DNA of 64,000 nucleotides from UBA2882 sp045542735 (GTDB lineage Bacteria; Bacillota; Clostridia; Lachnospirales; Lachnospiraceae): the NCBI GenBank assembly GCA_045542735.1, contig JAZQLQ010000026.1, positions 1-64,000 on the forward strand. The letters run 5' to 3'. Positions within the stretch are counted from its first letter, which is position 1, and the number at the start of each line of letters is the position of its first letter. Shown here piece by piece: positions 43,204 to 51,978 of this stretch. The notes beneath the pieces are model-generated. The model saw only the letters and a list, made by a program, of their open reading frames with translations, ran no database searches and was not told the DNA's origin. A program made the translations under genes and the position numbers.

Positions 43204-43343
43204 AAAAATCTGATAAAAGATTGTCGTAGGAGACCGTTGAAAAACGTCGGTGCTTAGATTGCGTTTTTTGCAATCTTATGCATCCGCTACGTTTTTCATC
43301 GAGTGAGAACGCGTCTCCGAGACAACTTTTTATCAGATTTTTT
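43204..43343 (-). repeat. Structured repeat element copy B, embedded in the terminator of 43333-43842
   Basis: Inverted relative to copy A, but in the same orientation relative to its upstream gene. Outer stem on the minus strand is AAAAAATCTGATAAAA/TTTTATCAGATTTTT, different from that of copy A yet still self-complementary, while the core is 97 percent identical. The TGA stop of 43333-43842 lies within the outer stem. It also lies 3 bases after the DUF2812 stop and can end that transcript. Confidence 0.85.
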
Positions 43344-43842
43344 CGTTTTTACTCTCTTCATATTTTGTCCGATTGCGTATATCTTCTAAACATACCAAAA
43401 GCAATGTAAAGAATACCACAATGCTACCCATTGCAATCAATTTCCAGTCAAATTCTTTACTGTCTGTCTTGATACCATCTATATTTGAATACATTTTTCC
43501 GTTGCTCAAATATACCGTGTTGTCAAAATATGGATTATCGTTCTGGGTTTCCGGCTTTAAATTGGCCAAAGCTTCATATTTTGAGAGCTCTCCGCTTTTT
43601 ACATTGATAAGATCATAGCGGACACCTTCATATTCGACTTGGACATGATAGGAATAATAACCACCTGCTGCCGTAGAATGTCTTTCTGACTCTGCACTTA
43701 TGACAGTGACTTTAACCGCTTCGTATTGAATATCCTGATTATCCACTTTGACATGCAAAACACAGGTTACAATTACTGATAGAATCATTAAGATACCTGA
43801 TATAGCGGCCTGAATCTTTCTTTTTTTAATCATCTTGTACAC
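43333..43842 (-). CDS. Small membrane protein, DUF3592-like
   Basis: 169 residues, one membrane helix near the N-terminus (QAAISGILMILSVIVTCVLH) and one near the C-terminus (WKLIAMGSIVVFFTLLLVCL), with a 95-residue outward domain between them that has YYSYHVQVEYEGVRYDLINV, the strand pattern typical of DUF3592 proteins, and NPYFDNTVYLSNGKM. The C-terminal tail is charged. AAGGGGGG before ATG 43842. Adjacent to trmB (11-base gap) but unrelated in function. Its stop codon lies inside the repeat copy B stem. Confidence 0.6.
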   Translation of the reverse strand: MYKMIKKRKIQAAISGILMILSVIVTCVLHVKVDNQDIQYEAVKVTVISAESERHSTAAGGYYSYHVQVEYEGVRYDLINVKSGELSKYEALANLKPETQNDNPYFDNTVYLSNGKMYSNIDGIKTDSKEFDWKLIAMGSIVVFFTLLLVCLEDIRNRTKYEESKNEKI

Positions 43843-43852
43843 CCCCCTTTAT

Positions 43853-44494
43853 CTACTTTCTGGAAATGATGTACTTACAAATGGGATTTCCTTTAGAAGA
43901 AAACTTTTCTTCATACTCCGTCATAATATTGCCTTCATTCATCTTTGCATCATTGTGTAAATCAAAAGTAACTTGATCTGCATCCCATCCGGCAAGGGGA
44001 AGTTGCTCTAAGGCAAAGTCAAATAAATCCCGATTATCAGTTTTAAACTCTATCCAACCTTCTTTTTTCAATATCACATCATATCTTGCCAAAAATTCCT
44101 TGGATGGAAGACGTCTCTTAGCATGACGGTCTTTGGGCCAAGGGTCAGAGAAATTCAGATAAATACGATCCACTTCGCCTTTGTCAAAAACTTCCATGAT
44201 ATCCTCTGCGTCCATACGGATAAACTTAATATTGGGAAGTTCATTTGCTTCCATTTTTTGAATAGCACGAAGTAATACACTGGAATATTTTTCGATACCA
44301 ATATAGTTAATTTCGGGATGTAAAGCGGCAAGATCCATGATAAATCTGCCTTTTCCCATACCGATTTCAATATGTAAAGGATTGTCGTTTCCAAAAAGCT
44401 CTCTGATTTTTCCTTTGTACTGTTCCGGATCATGGATCACATACCGGGAATCTGCAATTACTTCTCTGGAACCTGTAATGTTTCGAAGTCTCAT
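43853..44494 (-). CDS. trmB: tRNA (guanine-N7-)-methyltransferase
   Basis: 213 residues; Rossmann SAM-dependent enzyme that methylates G46 of tRNAs. SAM motif IEIGMGKGRFIMDLAALHPE, then YIGIEKYSSVLLRAIQKM; the conserved YLNFSDPWPKDRHAKRRLPS loop (DPWPK x RH x KRR) is diagnostic, and the C-terminal GWIEFKTDNRDLFDFAL follows as usual. Last residues TEYEEKFSSKGNPICKY also typical. Confidence 0.95.
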   Translation of the reverse strand: MRLRNITGSREVIADSRYVIHDPEQYKGKIRELFGNDNPLHIEIGMGKGRFIMDLAALHPEINYIGIEKYSSVLLRAIQKMEANELPNIKFIRMDAEDIMEVFDKGEVDRIYLNFSDPWPKDRHAKRRLPSKEFLARYDVILKKEGWIEFKTDNRDLFDFALEQLPLAGWDADQVTFDLHNDAKMNEGNIMTEYEEKFSSKGNPICKYIISRK

Positions 44495-44588
44495 ATTTTT
44501 TTACTCTTTCTCCTTTTTTCACTTTGTTTTTTATTCATTTTAGTGTATCATAAAATTTGGCTTAATCAATTATTAAGGGAGAATTCAC

Positions 44589-46061
44589 ATGCACAAATTA
44601 TTACACAAAATAGGCGTTATCAGCCTTTGCGCAGTTATCTGTGTCGCGAATCTTTTTACCCAAGCAAAAACTGTCTATGCAGAACGAGATTATCAGGCAG
44701 AAGCCGAAGCCCGAAAATCTTTACCGATACAAAGTAACGAAATCGAAAACTGGCCACAAGGTCCTCAGATTACCGCTGAAAGCGCTATCCTGATGGAAGC
44801 CAATACAGGGACTATCCTGTATGCCAAAAATATCGATTTAAAATCTTATCCCGCCAGCACCACTAAGATTTTAACATCTTTGGTGGCAATTGAAAATGCA
44901 TCTTTAGACGAAAATGTTAGTTTTTCCGAAGAAGCCGTATTTACTATAGAGCGCGGTTCTTCCAATATGGGTATGGACATTGGCCAGGTCATTACCATGG
45001 AGCAATGCCTTTATGGTATCTTGGTTTACTCCGCAAATGAAGTCTGCAATGCAGTGGGTGAGCATATCGCCGGAAGCATCGACGGTTATGTGGCCATGAT
45101 GAACCAAAAAGCTGCTGAGCTTGGTTGTACCAACTCCCATTTTGTGACAACCAATGGTCTTCATGATGAGAACCACTATACAACAGCAAGAGATTTGGCA
45201 ATTATTGCCTGCGAGTTTTTCAAAAACGAAACTCTCTGCAAAATGTCCGGTACCAATCATTATTATATCGGGCCGACCGAAACCCAGCCGGATGAGATTG
45301 ATCTTTGGACACACAATAAATTAACCGCCGGCACTTATCCTTATGAAGGTTACATCGGCGGAAAAACCGGTTATACCTCCGACTCCAGACAAACCTTGGT
45401 TTCCTGCGCAGAGAGAGATGGTATCAAACTGGTTTGTGTTGTTATGAGAGAAGAATCCCCCAATCAATTTTTGGACACCATTACCTTATTTGATTATGGA
45501 TTCAATAATTTCCAAAAAGTAAACATTGCTTCAAATGAAACAAATTATACAGTTAACGACTCCGACTTATTTAATACCGACAACGATATTCTCTTTAGCA
45601 GTGACCCGATTATTGAGATCAGCACAGACGATTTTGTAATTATTCCAAAAACCATTACCTTTGCTGATTTGACTTCTTCCTTATCTTATGAAACAGCAAA
45701 TACCGGAAGTGGTGAAGCCATATTGGCAACCATTCATTACCAATATCAGGGAGTTGATGTAGGAAATGCCAATGTGACCCTTACCCCAACTTCTTCACCT
45801 ACGGTTGAATCTTCCGATGATGAAACAGGAAATTCTTCTGCCGGTTTGGATGAAAATCAGGATTCCTCTGCCGGAAAAATAATCTTTATCAATATATTAA
45901 AAGTTATCGGTTTTGCTGTATTGGCTTTGGTTCTTATTATCATCATTATTTTTGCCGTTGCTTTTTGCAGAAATTATAATTTTGCAAGAAGACGACGTAG
46001 CCGTATCAGTAGAAGACGGCGTAGAAGAAGCCGTTATGATAACGATGACCTCAATTTCTAA
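44589..46061 (+). CDS. D-alanyl-D-alanine carboxypeptidase (DacF/PBP5-like) with C-terminal membrane anchor
   Basis: 490 residues. A signal peptide (IGVISLCAVICVANLFTQAK) precedes the S11 domain: catalytic Ser in YPASTTKILT (SxxK), YSANEVCN (SxN) and IGGKTGYTSDS (KTG). Trims the terminal D-Ala of peptidoglycan stem peptides. A low-complexity Ser/Thr/Asp linker (about residues 405-435) leads to a membrane helix (IGFAVLALVLIIIIIFAVAF) and an arginine-rich tail (RRRRSRISRRRRRRSRYDND), instead of the amphipathic anchor of PBP5. AAGGGAG precedes ATG; terminator at 46068. Confidence 0.92.
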   Translation: MHKLLHKIGVISLCAVICVANLFTQAKTVYAERDYQAEAEARKSLPIQSNEIENWPQGPQITAESAILMEANTGTILYAKNIDLKSYPASTTKILTSLVAIENASLDENVSFSEEAVFTIERGSSNMGMDIGQVITMEQCLYGILVYSANEVCNAVGEHIAGSIDGYVAMMNQKAAELGCTNSHFVTTNGLHDENHYTTARDLAIIACEFFKNETLCKMSGTNHYYIGPTETQPDEIDLWTHNKLTAGTYPYEGYIGGKTGYTSDSRQTLVSCAERDGIKLVCVVMREESPNQFLDTITLFDYGFNNFQKVNIASNETNYTVNDSDLFNTDNDILFSSDPIIEISTDDFVIIPKTITFADLTSSLSYETANTGSGEAILATIHYQYQGVDVGNANVTLTPTSSPTVESSDDETGNSSAGLDENQDSSAGKIIFINILKVIGFAVLALVLIIIIIFAVAFCRNYNFARRRRSRISRRRRRRSRYDNDDLNF

Positions 46062-46067
46062 AAAATG

Positions 46068-46103
46068 AAGTCACAGGATTTAATCTTCCTGTGACTTTTT
46101 GTT
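46068..46103. terminator. Bidirectional terminator with a stop codon in the loop
   Basis: AAGTCACAGGA/TCCTGTGACTT with a T-run on + (CTTTTTGTTTTTTT) and on - (CATTTTTTAG). The TAA stop of the minus-strand exonuclease gene falls in the loop and its last codons form one stem arm. Confidence 0.8.
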
Positions 46104-47003
46104 TTTTTCTTTTATTTCCAACATTTCTGTTTCTGAAATTTGTTTCATGGTTTTTATTACATACACCATACCGTCTTCTGCTTTTTTTAGCCGGATTTTA
46201 CCTTTTATATAACCATGCTTTTTGCAAAGAGACACGCAATAATAATGTTTACTATTGGCAGTAAACCATTTAATGGGTTTTGCGACACGTCTTTTACATA
46301 AATAACATCCATTATACAAGATCTCCCGATCATGCATTGCTTTTGATTTGGACTCAAAACCTCTGGATATAAACTTATAGTAGTCATCAAACAAAATCCG
46401 GATTTCTTCTTTTTTACTCTTTGGAAGATGGAAGGTGTCAAAGGAATATCGTTCCCGAAATTCCGGTTTTAACCGGGATAATACCTTTGCTGTATAATAA
46501 GCATCGGAAAAAGCTCTATGGAACGGAATTTTCTTATCAATATGACACATGTCCACTGCATATTCCAATGTATGTTGACTTTTTTTCCCTTCAAACTGTA
46601 AGGAAAATAATTTTTGCACATCCAGATATTTAATGGGTGTTTCCGATAAGGGTTTCATCTGATGAAATTGAATATTTCTCTGCAACTCAATTAAATCCAA
46701 GCTTCCCCATGTACAAAAAATATAATTATTACCACAAAATTCCAAAAAAGATGTCATAACATCTTTAAAATCTCTGGCATCTTTTAATTCTTCCATGTTC
46801 AGATGAACCAGACTTTTTGTGATACGATTGATATTTTTATAAACCTTCGGCTTTACCAATTCATTAAATCGTCCGATTTCCTGAAGATCACTATTCAATT
46901 TTATTGCGCCAAATTCGATAATTTCAAAAGGAATTTTTTTATTGGTATAGCGCTTTCCGGCAGCGGATTGATTCCACTCCAAATCAAATACAATATAGTT
47001 CAT
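46080..47003 (-). CDS. DEDDh 3'-5' exonuclease family protein (KapD/ERI-1-like)
   Basis: 307 residues from ATG 47003. Exonuclease I: FDLEWNQ (Asp-x-Glu) at the N-terminus; II around TWGSLDLIEL; III IPFHRAFSDAYYTA (H-x-A-x-x-D). That set of residues is the DEDDh pattern. A C-terminal extension (about 200-307) has cysteine pairs CYLCKRRVAKPIKWFTANSK and YYCVSLCKKHG, resembling a small zinc ribbon, then a charged tail. Substrate (RNA or DNA) unknown. It starts 20 bases after tRNA-Arg, with which it may be transcribed. Confidence 0.85.
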   Translation of the reverse strand: MNYIVFDLEWNQSAAGKRYTNKKIPFEIIEFGAIKLNSDLQEIGRFNELVKPKVYKNINRITKSLVHLNMEELKDARDFKDVMTSFLEFCGNNYIFCTWGSLDLIELQRNIQFHQMKPLSETPIKYLDVQKLFSLQFEGKKSQHTLEYAVDMCHIDKKIPFHRAFSDAYYTAKVLSRLKPEFRERYSFDTFHLPKSKKEEIRILFDDYYKFISRGFESKSKAMHDREILYNGCYLCKRRVAKPIKWFTANSKHYYCVSLCKKHGYIKGKIRLKKAEDGMVYVIKTMKQISETEMLEIKEKNKKSQED

Positions 47004-47023
47004 CTTTTTTTCCCACAAAAAAA

Positions 47024-47095
47024 TGTTCCCTGGGGGAATCGAACCCTCAACTGCCCCTTAGGAGGGGGCTGTTATATCCATTTAACTAAGGAAAC
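47024..47095 (-). tRNA. tRNA-Arg (anticodon CCT)
   Basis: 72 nt, minus strand: acceptor GTTTCCT/AGGGAAC (one G-T), discriminator A, anticodon arm GCCCC-CTCCTAA-GGGGC giving CCT, T-arm GAGGGTTCGATTCCCCC. CCA not encoded. Followed by a T-run and, 20 bases on, the exonuclease start. Confidence 0.92.
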
Positions 47096-47140
47096 ATACA
47101 CTAGTAATTTATCATTCCCACAGAAAATAGTCAATATTCC

Positions 47141-48025
47141 CTATTCGGGAAAATGTATGGTTCCCTGAAGCCAAATAATTCCCTTGAATCTTCTTCCAAC
47201 CTCGGGTTCTCCCATTAAATCTTTTTCATTGATACAAATATCAAATAGCATTTCGTTAGCTTCTATAATCATCAACCAGATTTGTTCTCCTGTAAAAGGA
47301 TTTCTAAATTTCAGTTGATCCCGGATATCACCAATGATTGCGTATTGCTCATATTCTAAGCCATGAGGTGCAAAAGAGCTGTCAACCATAGATAAGACAT
47401 CTTCCTGTTTTCGGACTAAACTACCTATGGTGGTATATGTGTCCATATCACTTAAAGTCACATACTCCATGGCATCCTGATTACCACTTTTTGCTTCTGC
47501 TATCCATTCCATACGTCCTTTCCATAGCCTGCGACTTCTGTTTTCTTCACTTTTTGTTTTGGAAAGAGGCATGATGATTTTTCCTTCTGTCGACATGCCC
47601 CCCAATGATACAGCTACATTCTTCATAGAAAAATTATCCCTATTTTTCGTCTTTAAATAAGGGATAACATTTTGTAAATAAAAAATAATAGCTACACCAA
47701 CTCTTAAGTCATCATAAGCCCCGGCATAAGATTCCTTATCCGAATGACGCTCCAAAGTAACATCTGCATATGTAGTTATTTGATTACCTTTAAAAAAGGG
47801 AACATAGTAATCCGCATAAAAATGATTTTCTTCATCATATTCACCACGAATACAAATTCCCATATTATCTGATATATAAAAATTGTATTCTGCTAACATC
47901 ACATCATCTTCTAAAGAAACATATGCCGTCTCTTGTGCTTCTTCTTGTACAAAATACAATAATTTATTTATATCTTTTATTCTTTTCAGTTCACTAAATC
48001 CGATTGCTCTCAAATACTTATGCAA
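47141..48025 (-). CDS. DUF3881-family protein
   Basis: 294 residues, cytoplasmic, no motifs I can link to chemistry. The opening HKYLRAIGFSELKRIKDINK with LEDDVMLAEYNFYISDNMGI, then YADYYVPFFKGNQITTYADV and SLGGMSTEGKIIMPL, match the DUF3881 family, which is nearly confined to Lachnospiraceae. Lies between tRNA-Arg and serS. This helps place the organism, not the function. Confidence 0.75.
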   Translation of the reverse strand: MHKYLRAIGFSELKRIKDINKLLYFVQEEAQETAYVSLEDDVMLAEYNFYISDNMGICIRGEYDEENHFYADYYVPFFKGNQITTYADVTLERHSDKESYAGAYDDLRVGVAIIFYLQNVIPYLKTKNRDNFSMKNVAVSLGGMSTEGKIIMPLSKTKSEENRSRRLWKGRMEWIAEAKSGNQDAMEYVTLSDMDTYTTIGSLVRKQEDVLSMVDSSFAPHGLEYEQYAIIGDIRDQLKFRNPFTGEQIWLMIIEANEMLFDICINEKDLMGEPEVGRRFKGIIWLQGTIHFPE

Positions 48026-48054
48026 AGTGATACCTCAATTTATAAAAATTTCTA

Positions 48055-48090
48055 CGGATGCCAAAAACAATGTTTTTGACATCCGATGTT
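48055..48090 (-). terminator. Terminator of serS
   Basis: GGATGTCAAAAACA-T-TGTTTTTGGCATCC on the minus strand, one mismatch in the stem, with a TTTTTAT stretch about 9 nt later. Ten bases after the serS stop. Confidence 0.6.
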
Positions 48091-48099
48091 ATTACAAAA

Positions 48100-49386
48100 C
48101 TAGTGTTTCGGTTTGATTTCTGTCATTCCACCCATGTAAGGACGAAGTACTTCCGGAATTGCTACGGAACCATCTTCTCTTAAATTATTCTCCAAAAATG
48201 CAATTAACATTCTGGGAGGAGCAACAACTGTGTTGTTCAATGTGTGTGCAAAATATTTTCCATTCTCACCATTTACACGGATTTTTAATCTTCTTGCCTG
48301 TGCATCACCTAAATTGGAACAGCTTCCCACTTCAAAATATTTTTTCTGTCTGGGAGACCATGCTTCTACGTCAAAGGATTTTACTTTTAAGTCCGCCAAA
48401 TCACCGGAACAGCACTCTAAAGTACGAACAGGAATATCCATAGAACGGAATAAATCTACTGTGTTCTGCCATAATTTTTCAAACCACATAGGAGATTCTT
48501 CCGGCTTACATACAACGATCATTTCCTGTTTTTCAAACTGATGAATACGGTAAACACCACGCTCTTCAATACCATGAGCACCTTTTTCCTTACGGAAACA
48601 AGGAGAATAACTGGTCAATGTATGAGGGAGCTGATCTTCCTGGATAATAGTATCAATAAATTTACCAATCATGGAATGCTCACTGGTACCAATCAGATAC
48701 AAATCCTCACCTTCGATTTTGTACATCATGGCATCCATTTCAGCAAAACTCATAACACCGGTTACCACATTACTTCTGATCATGAAAGGCGGTACGCAAT
48801 AAGTAAATCCTCTTCCAATCATAAAATCTCTTGCATAAGAAATAACTGCAGAATGAAGTCTTGCGATATCTCCCATCAAATAATAAAATCCGTTTCCGGC
48901 AACTTTTCTTGCTGCATCCAAATCAATACCGTCAAATCTTTCCATGATTTCTGTATGATAAGGAATCTCAAAATCCGGAACAACCGGCTCACCATATTTG
49001 GTTACTTCTACATTTTCAGAATCATCTTTTCCAATGGGAACAGAGGGATCAATGATATTAGGAATTGTCATCATAATCTTTAAGATTTTTTCATCCAATT
49101 CTTTTTCCTGTTCTTCCAATTCAGAAAGTCTGGTGGCAGATGCAGCAACTTGTTTTTTTACTTCCTCTGCTTCCTCTTTTTTGCCTTGTCCCATAAGGGC
49201 TCCGATTTGTTTGGAAAGTTTGTTTCTGTCTGCTCTTAAATTATCTGCTTCCTTCTGACAATCTCTTTTCTTAGCATCCAGTTCAATTACCTCATCTACC
49301 ATAGGTAACTTGGAATCCTGAAATTTCTTTTTGATGTTCTCTTTTACCACTTCAGGATTTTCTCTTAAAAATTTAATGTCTAACAT
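48100..49386 (-). CDS. serS: Seryl-tRNA synthetase
   Basis: 428 residues, usual length. N-terminal coiled-coil arm (residues 30-105: DAKKRDCQKEADNLRADRNK onward) for binding the long variable arm of tRNA-Ser; class II catalytic core with TSEHSMIGKFIDTII, motif 2 in SPCFRKEKGAHGIEERGVYR, and motif 3 in PPRMLIAFLENNLREDG. ATG 49386 with GGGAGGAAACC. Single gene with a terminator behind it; no T-box seen in the 48 bases upstream of the start. Confidence 0.96.
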   Translation of the reverse strand: MLDIKFLRENPEVVKENIKKKFQDSKLPMVDEVIELDAKKRDCQKEADNLRADRNKLSKQIGALMGQGKKEEAEEVKKQVAASATRLSELEEQEKELDEKILKIMMTIPNIIDPSVPIGKDDSENVEVTKYGEPVVPDFEIPYHTEIMERFDGIDLDAARKVAGNGFYYLMGDIARLHSAVISYARDFMIGRGFTYCVPPFMIRSNVVTGVMSFAEMDAMMYKIEGEDLYLIGTSEHSMIGKFIDTIIQEDQLPHTLTSYSPCFRKEKGAHGIEERGVYRIHQFEKQEMIVVCKPEESPMWFEKLWQNTVDLFRSMDIPVRTLECCSGDLADLKVKSFDVEAWSPRQKKYFEVGSCSNLGDAQARRLKIRVNGENGKYFAHTLNNTVVAPPRMLIAFLENNLREDGSVAIPEVLRPYMGGMTEIKPKH

Positions 49387-49434
49387 AAAGGTTTCCTCCC
49401 TATATTTAAATTCATCTATTTGAACCTGATGTTA

Positions 49435-50529
49435 TCAGTGTTCCAGCACTTCTTTAATAGAAAAAGCTGTTTCCTTTTCTAAATTAACCAATGTAATGGC
49501 CTCTTTTGAAATTTCTTTTAACCTTGTACCTTTGTTGATAATTTGGACAATCGGTTTCATAGGATCTTTTTCACTTTGTGAAACAACAATCCCTACAGAA
49601 CCATCATCTAATACCAACTTGGTTCCTTCCGGGTAAGCGGCAATAAAACTGCGAATAGTCTCAATGATTTTATCATAATAATAAATACCTTTGATTTCAT
49701 CCAAATACGATAGTACTTCCCAGATTTTTCGTTTTTTATAACCAATGCCGCAAATCATTTCATCCATGATTTCACAAACAGCCAAAATCTGCGTCAGAAT
49801 TGACAAACGATCTGAATGTAAGGGATATCCTTTCCCTGCCAGATTATCATGATGGAATAAAATCATCTTTTTTTCCTGACCGGAGAGCCATTCCGCTTCT
49901 GATACAGCAGAATATCCATAAACGGTATGTTTCTTATATTCTTCCTGATCTTTTGGTGATAAACTGGAAATCTCAACATTTTCAAAACTCAAAGTCGTAT
50001 ATCGCAGTCCCAAATCATGAAGAAGTGCTGCCGTACCCAGTTGCTTAATCTCTTCTCTCTTCATCCGCATACGCAATGCTGTCAACATGGTTAAAACGCT
50101 TAAACTTAACGTATGTTCATAAATATCCGGTTTTCTTTCCCTCAATTCACATATATTTTCTATAACCTCCGGACAGCTTAAAATCTCATCCAATATATCG
50201 TCAACAGATTGTTTTAATTCCGATAATTTGTTTTCCTGGTCATAGATATGATACTTTAATGTATCCTTTACCTTATTTGCACATTCATCCTTAATGGAAA
50301 CAATTTCTTTTTGCAAATCTTTTATGGTTTTCTTTGGTACCGTGCTTTTTTTATATGGGTTCTTTTTTTCTTCAATAAAGACTTCCTGAATACCAAGATC
50401 TCTCAATTTTTCGATATAGTCTGCTTTTAAAACGGTACCCCTACCCAATAGAATCTGAAAATCATCAGTCATAACCGGATCAGCGATGATATCATTTTCC
50501 CTTAATTGTTCTATGCCTACCAATTTCAA
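49435..50529 (-). CDS. HD-GYP-like phosphohydrolase
   Basis: 364 residues. An N-terminal domain (1-130) without a recognised motif ends in a helical region, then HD-GYP residues: EHTLSLSVLTML, AALLHDLGL (HD), HTVYGYSAV, LFHHDNLAGKGYPLHSDRLS (HH ... GYP), QILAVCEIMDEM. The GYP element suggests a cyclic-di-GMP phosphodiesterase, though HHxxxxGKGYP deviates from the more common HHExxDGxGYP, so activity is uncertain. C-terminal region includes a small beta domain (VLDDGSVGIVVSQSEKDPMK). Lies 2 bases from DUF4446, in line with parB and parA. Confidence 0.8.
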   Translation of the reverse strand: MKLVGIEQLRENDIIADPVMTDDFQILLGRGTVLKADYIEKLRDLGIQEVFIEEKKNPYKKSTVPKKTIKDLQKEIVSIKDECANKVKDTLKYHIYDQENKLSELKQSVDDILDEILSCPEVIENICELRERKPDIYEHTLSLSVLTMLTALRMRMKREEIKQLGTAALLHDLGLRYTTLSFENVEISSLSPKDQEEYKKHTVYGYSAVSEAEWLSGQEKKMILFHHDNLAGKGYPLHSDRLSILTQILAVCEIMDEMICGIGYKKRKIWEVLSYLDEIKGIYYYDKIIETIRSFIAAYPEGTKLVLDDGSVGIVVSQSEKDPMKPIVQIINKGTRLKEISKEAITLVNLEKETAFSIKEVLEH

Positions 50530-50531
50530 GT

Positions 50532-51044
50532 CTAATCATTCCTCATTGCTATATTTAATGCCTTTTGTTCCTCTTCTCCCAATGAAATCTTGCAACTTCC
50601 GTCTTTGATTTCTTTTGCATAAGAGTAACATCCTTCACTACTGTGAACACAATTTAAAAGAAAACCATCATTATTCTCATCTAATAATGCAAGACTATAG
50701 CTTAACTTTCCACCCATCTGCTGGAACGCATCATATCTTACCAAACCAATCTTTTGATAAGTAGTCTCCAGTCTCTTATAAATATGACGAATTTCTTTTG
50801 CATTTTTATCTGCTGCATTTTTTAAATAATCAATATCTGTAAAAAGTTTTGTAATCTCTTTCTCCATACTCTTTGCATCTTTACCGAGCATGAAGGCTTC
50901 ATATTTCTTTTTTAACTTACTTTGCTTTACAGAAATAACGATGCAAATTATAAATAAAATCAGTATAAGTGCTATCAATCCGATAAAGATATATGCAATA
51001 TCCAGATTACCAAGACCGATGCTATTAAGTAATTTACTATTCAT
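50532..51044 (-). CDS. DUF4446-family membrane protein
   Basis: 170 residues from ATG 51044, with GGAGG before it; an earlier ATG at 51065 has none. A membrane helix (YIFIGLIALILILFIICIVI, about residues 17-36) is followed by a short coiled coil (EITKLFTDIDYLKNAADKNA) and a beta-rich domain (RYDAFQQMGGKLSYSLALLD). DUF4446 is a usual companion of parB in Clostridia; role unknown, but a membrane link for chromosome partition is a reasonable idea. Confidence 0.82.
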   Translation of the reverse strand: MNSKLLNSIGLGNLDIAYIFIGLIALILILFIICIVISVKQSKLKKKYEAFMLGKDAKSMEKEITKLFTDIDYLKNAADKNAKEIRHIYKRLETTYQKIGLVRYDAFQQMGGKLSYSLALLDENNDGFLLNCVHSSEGCYSYAKEIKDGSCKISLGEEEQKALNIAMRND

Positions 51045-51067
51045 ATTTTCCTCCGAATCCCACAAAC

Positions 51068-51976
51068 TTATTTTAAGATATCCAATAATCTTTCTAAATC
51101 ATCATTGGAATAAAACTCAATCTCGATTTTTCCGGCGCCATTTTCTTTTCCTGTGACAGAAACTTTGGTACCCAGGGATTCTTTCAGTTTCTCTTCTATA
51201 TCTAAATAGATATAATCAACACCCTTTGTACCCGTAGTCGCTTTTTTCTCTTTTGCAGGTTTATTCAGATTTTTAACTAATTTCTCTATATCACGTACGC
51301 TCAACTTCTCGTCTACAATCTTTTGAGCTACTGCAATTTGCTGCTCTCCATCATCAATGGCAAGCAATGCTCTGGCATGTCCGGTTGTAATCTTTTCATC
51401 AATTACCATCTGCTGAACTTTGTCTTCCAATTTCAAAAGACGCATTGAGTTAGTAACAGCTGTTCTACTCTTAGAAACTCTTTCTGCCACTTCTTCCTGC
51501 TTAAGATTAAATTCATTCAAGAGCTTTTTATACGCCAAAGCTTCTTCAATTGGATTCAGATTTTCACGCTGGATATTTTCAATTAGAGAAATTTCCACGA
51601 TTTCCTGCTCTGTTAAATCTTTAATAATAACAGGAACTTCCTTTAAACCTGCAATCTTACTTGCTCTCCATCTTCTCTCTCCGGCAATAATCTCATAATG
51701 ATCTTTTCTATCTTGTACTAAAATTGGCTGAAGCAATCCAAATTGTTTGATGGATTCTGCCAATTCATTTAAAGATTCCTCATCAAAAGTCTTACGAGGC
51801 TGTTCTCTGTTTGGTTCAACCATCGTAATTTTCACCATTGTTTCGGGTCCTTTTTCCTTCTCCGGTGCCACATTTGTGGTATTTGTTGCGCCGGTTCTTT
51901 TTACTCCGGCTTTTGCTCCACCGGTTGAAGCCGGTATCAAAGCATCTAATCCTTTACCTAATCCCCTTGCAGCCAT
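51068..51976 (-). CDS. parB: Chromosome-partitioning protein ParB (Spo0J)
   Basis: 302 residues. N-terminal CTP-binding ParB domain with IKQFGLLQPILVQDRKDHYE and the GERRWRASKIAG box; central helix-turn-helix FNLKQEEVAERVSKSRTAVT that reads parS; C-terminal dimer domain rich in lysine/glutamate. A flexible Thr/Ala-rich insert (about residues 17-45) lies near the N-terminus. Four parS sites lie 1.2-1.9 kb upstream. ParB loads at parS, spreads and recruits SMC. Transcribed with parA (gap 2 bases). Confidence 0.95.
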   Translation of the reverse strand: MAARGLGKGLDALIPASTGGAKAGVKRTGATNTTNVAPEKEKGPETMVKITMVEPNREQPRKTFDEESLNELAESIKQFGLLQPILVQDRKDHYEIIAGERRWRASKIAGLKEVPVIIKDLTEQEIVEISLIENIQRENLNPIEEALAYKKLLNEFNLKQEEVAERVSKSRTAVTNSMRLLKLEDKVQQMVIDEKITTGHARALLAIDDGEQQIAVAQKIVDEKLSVRDIEKLVKNLNKPAKEKKATTGTKGVDYIYLDIEEKLKESLGTKVSVTGKENGAGKIEIEFYSNDDLERLLDILK

Positions 51977-51978
51977 AA

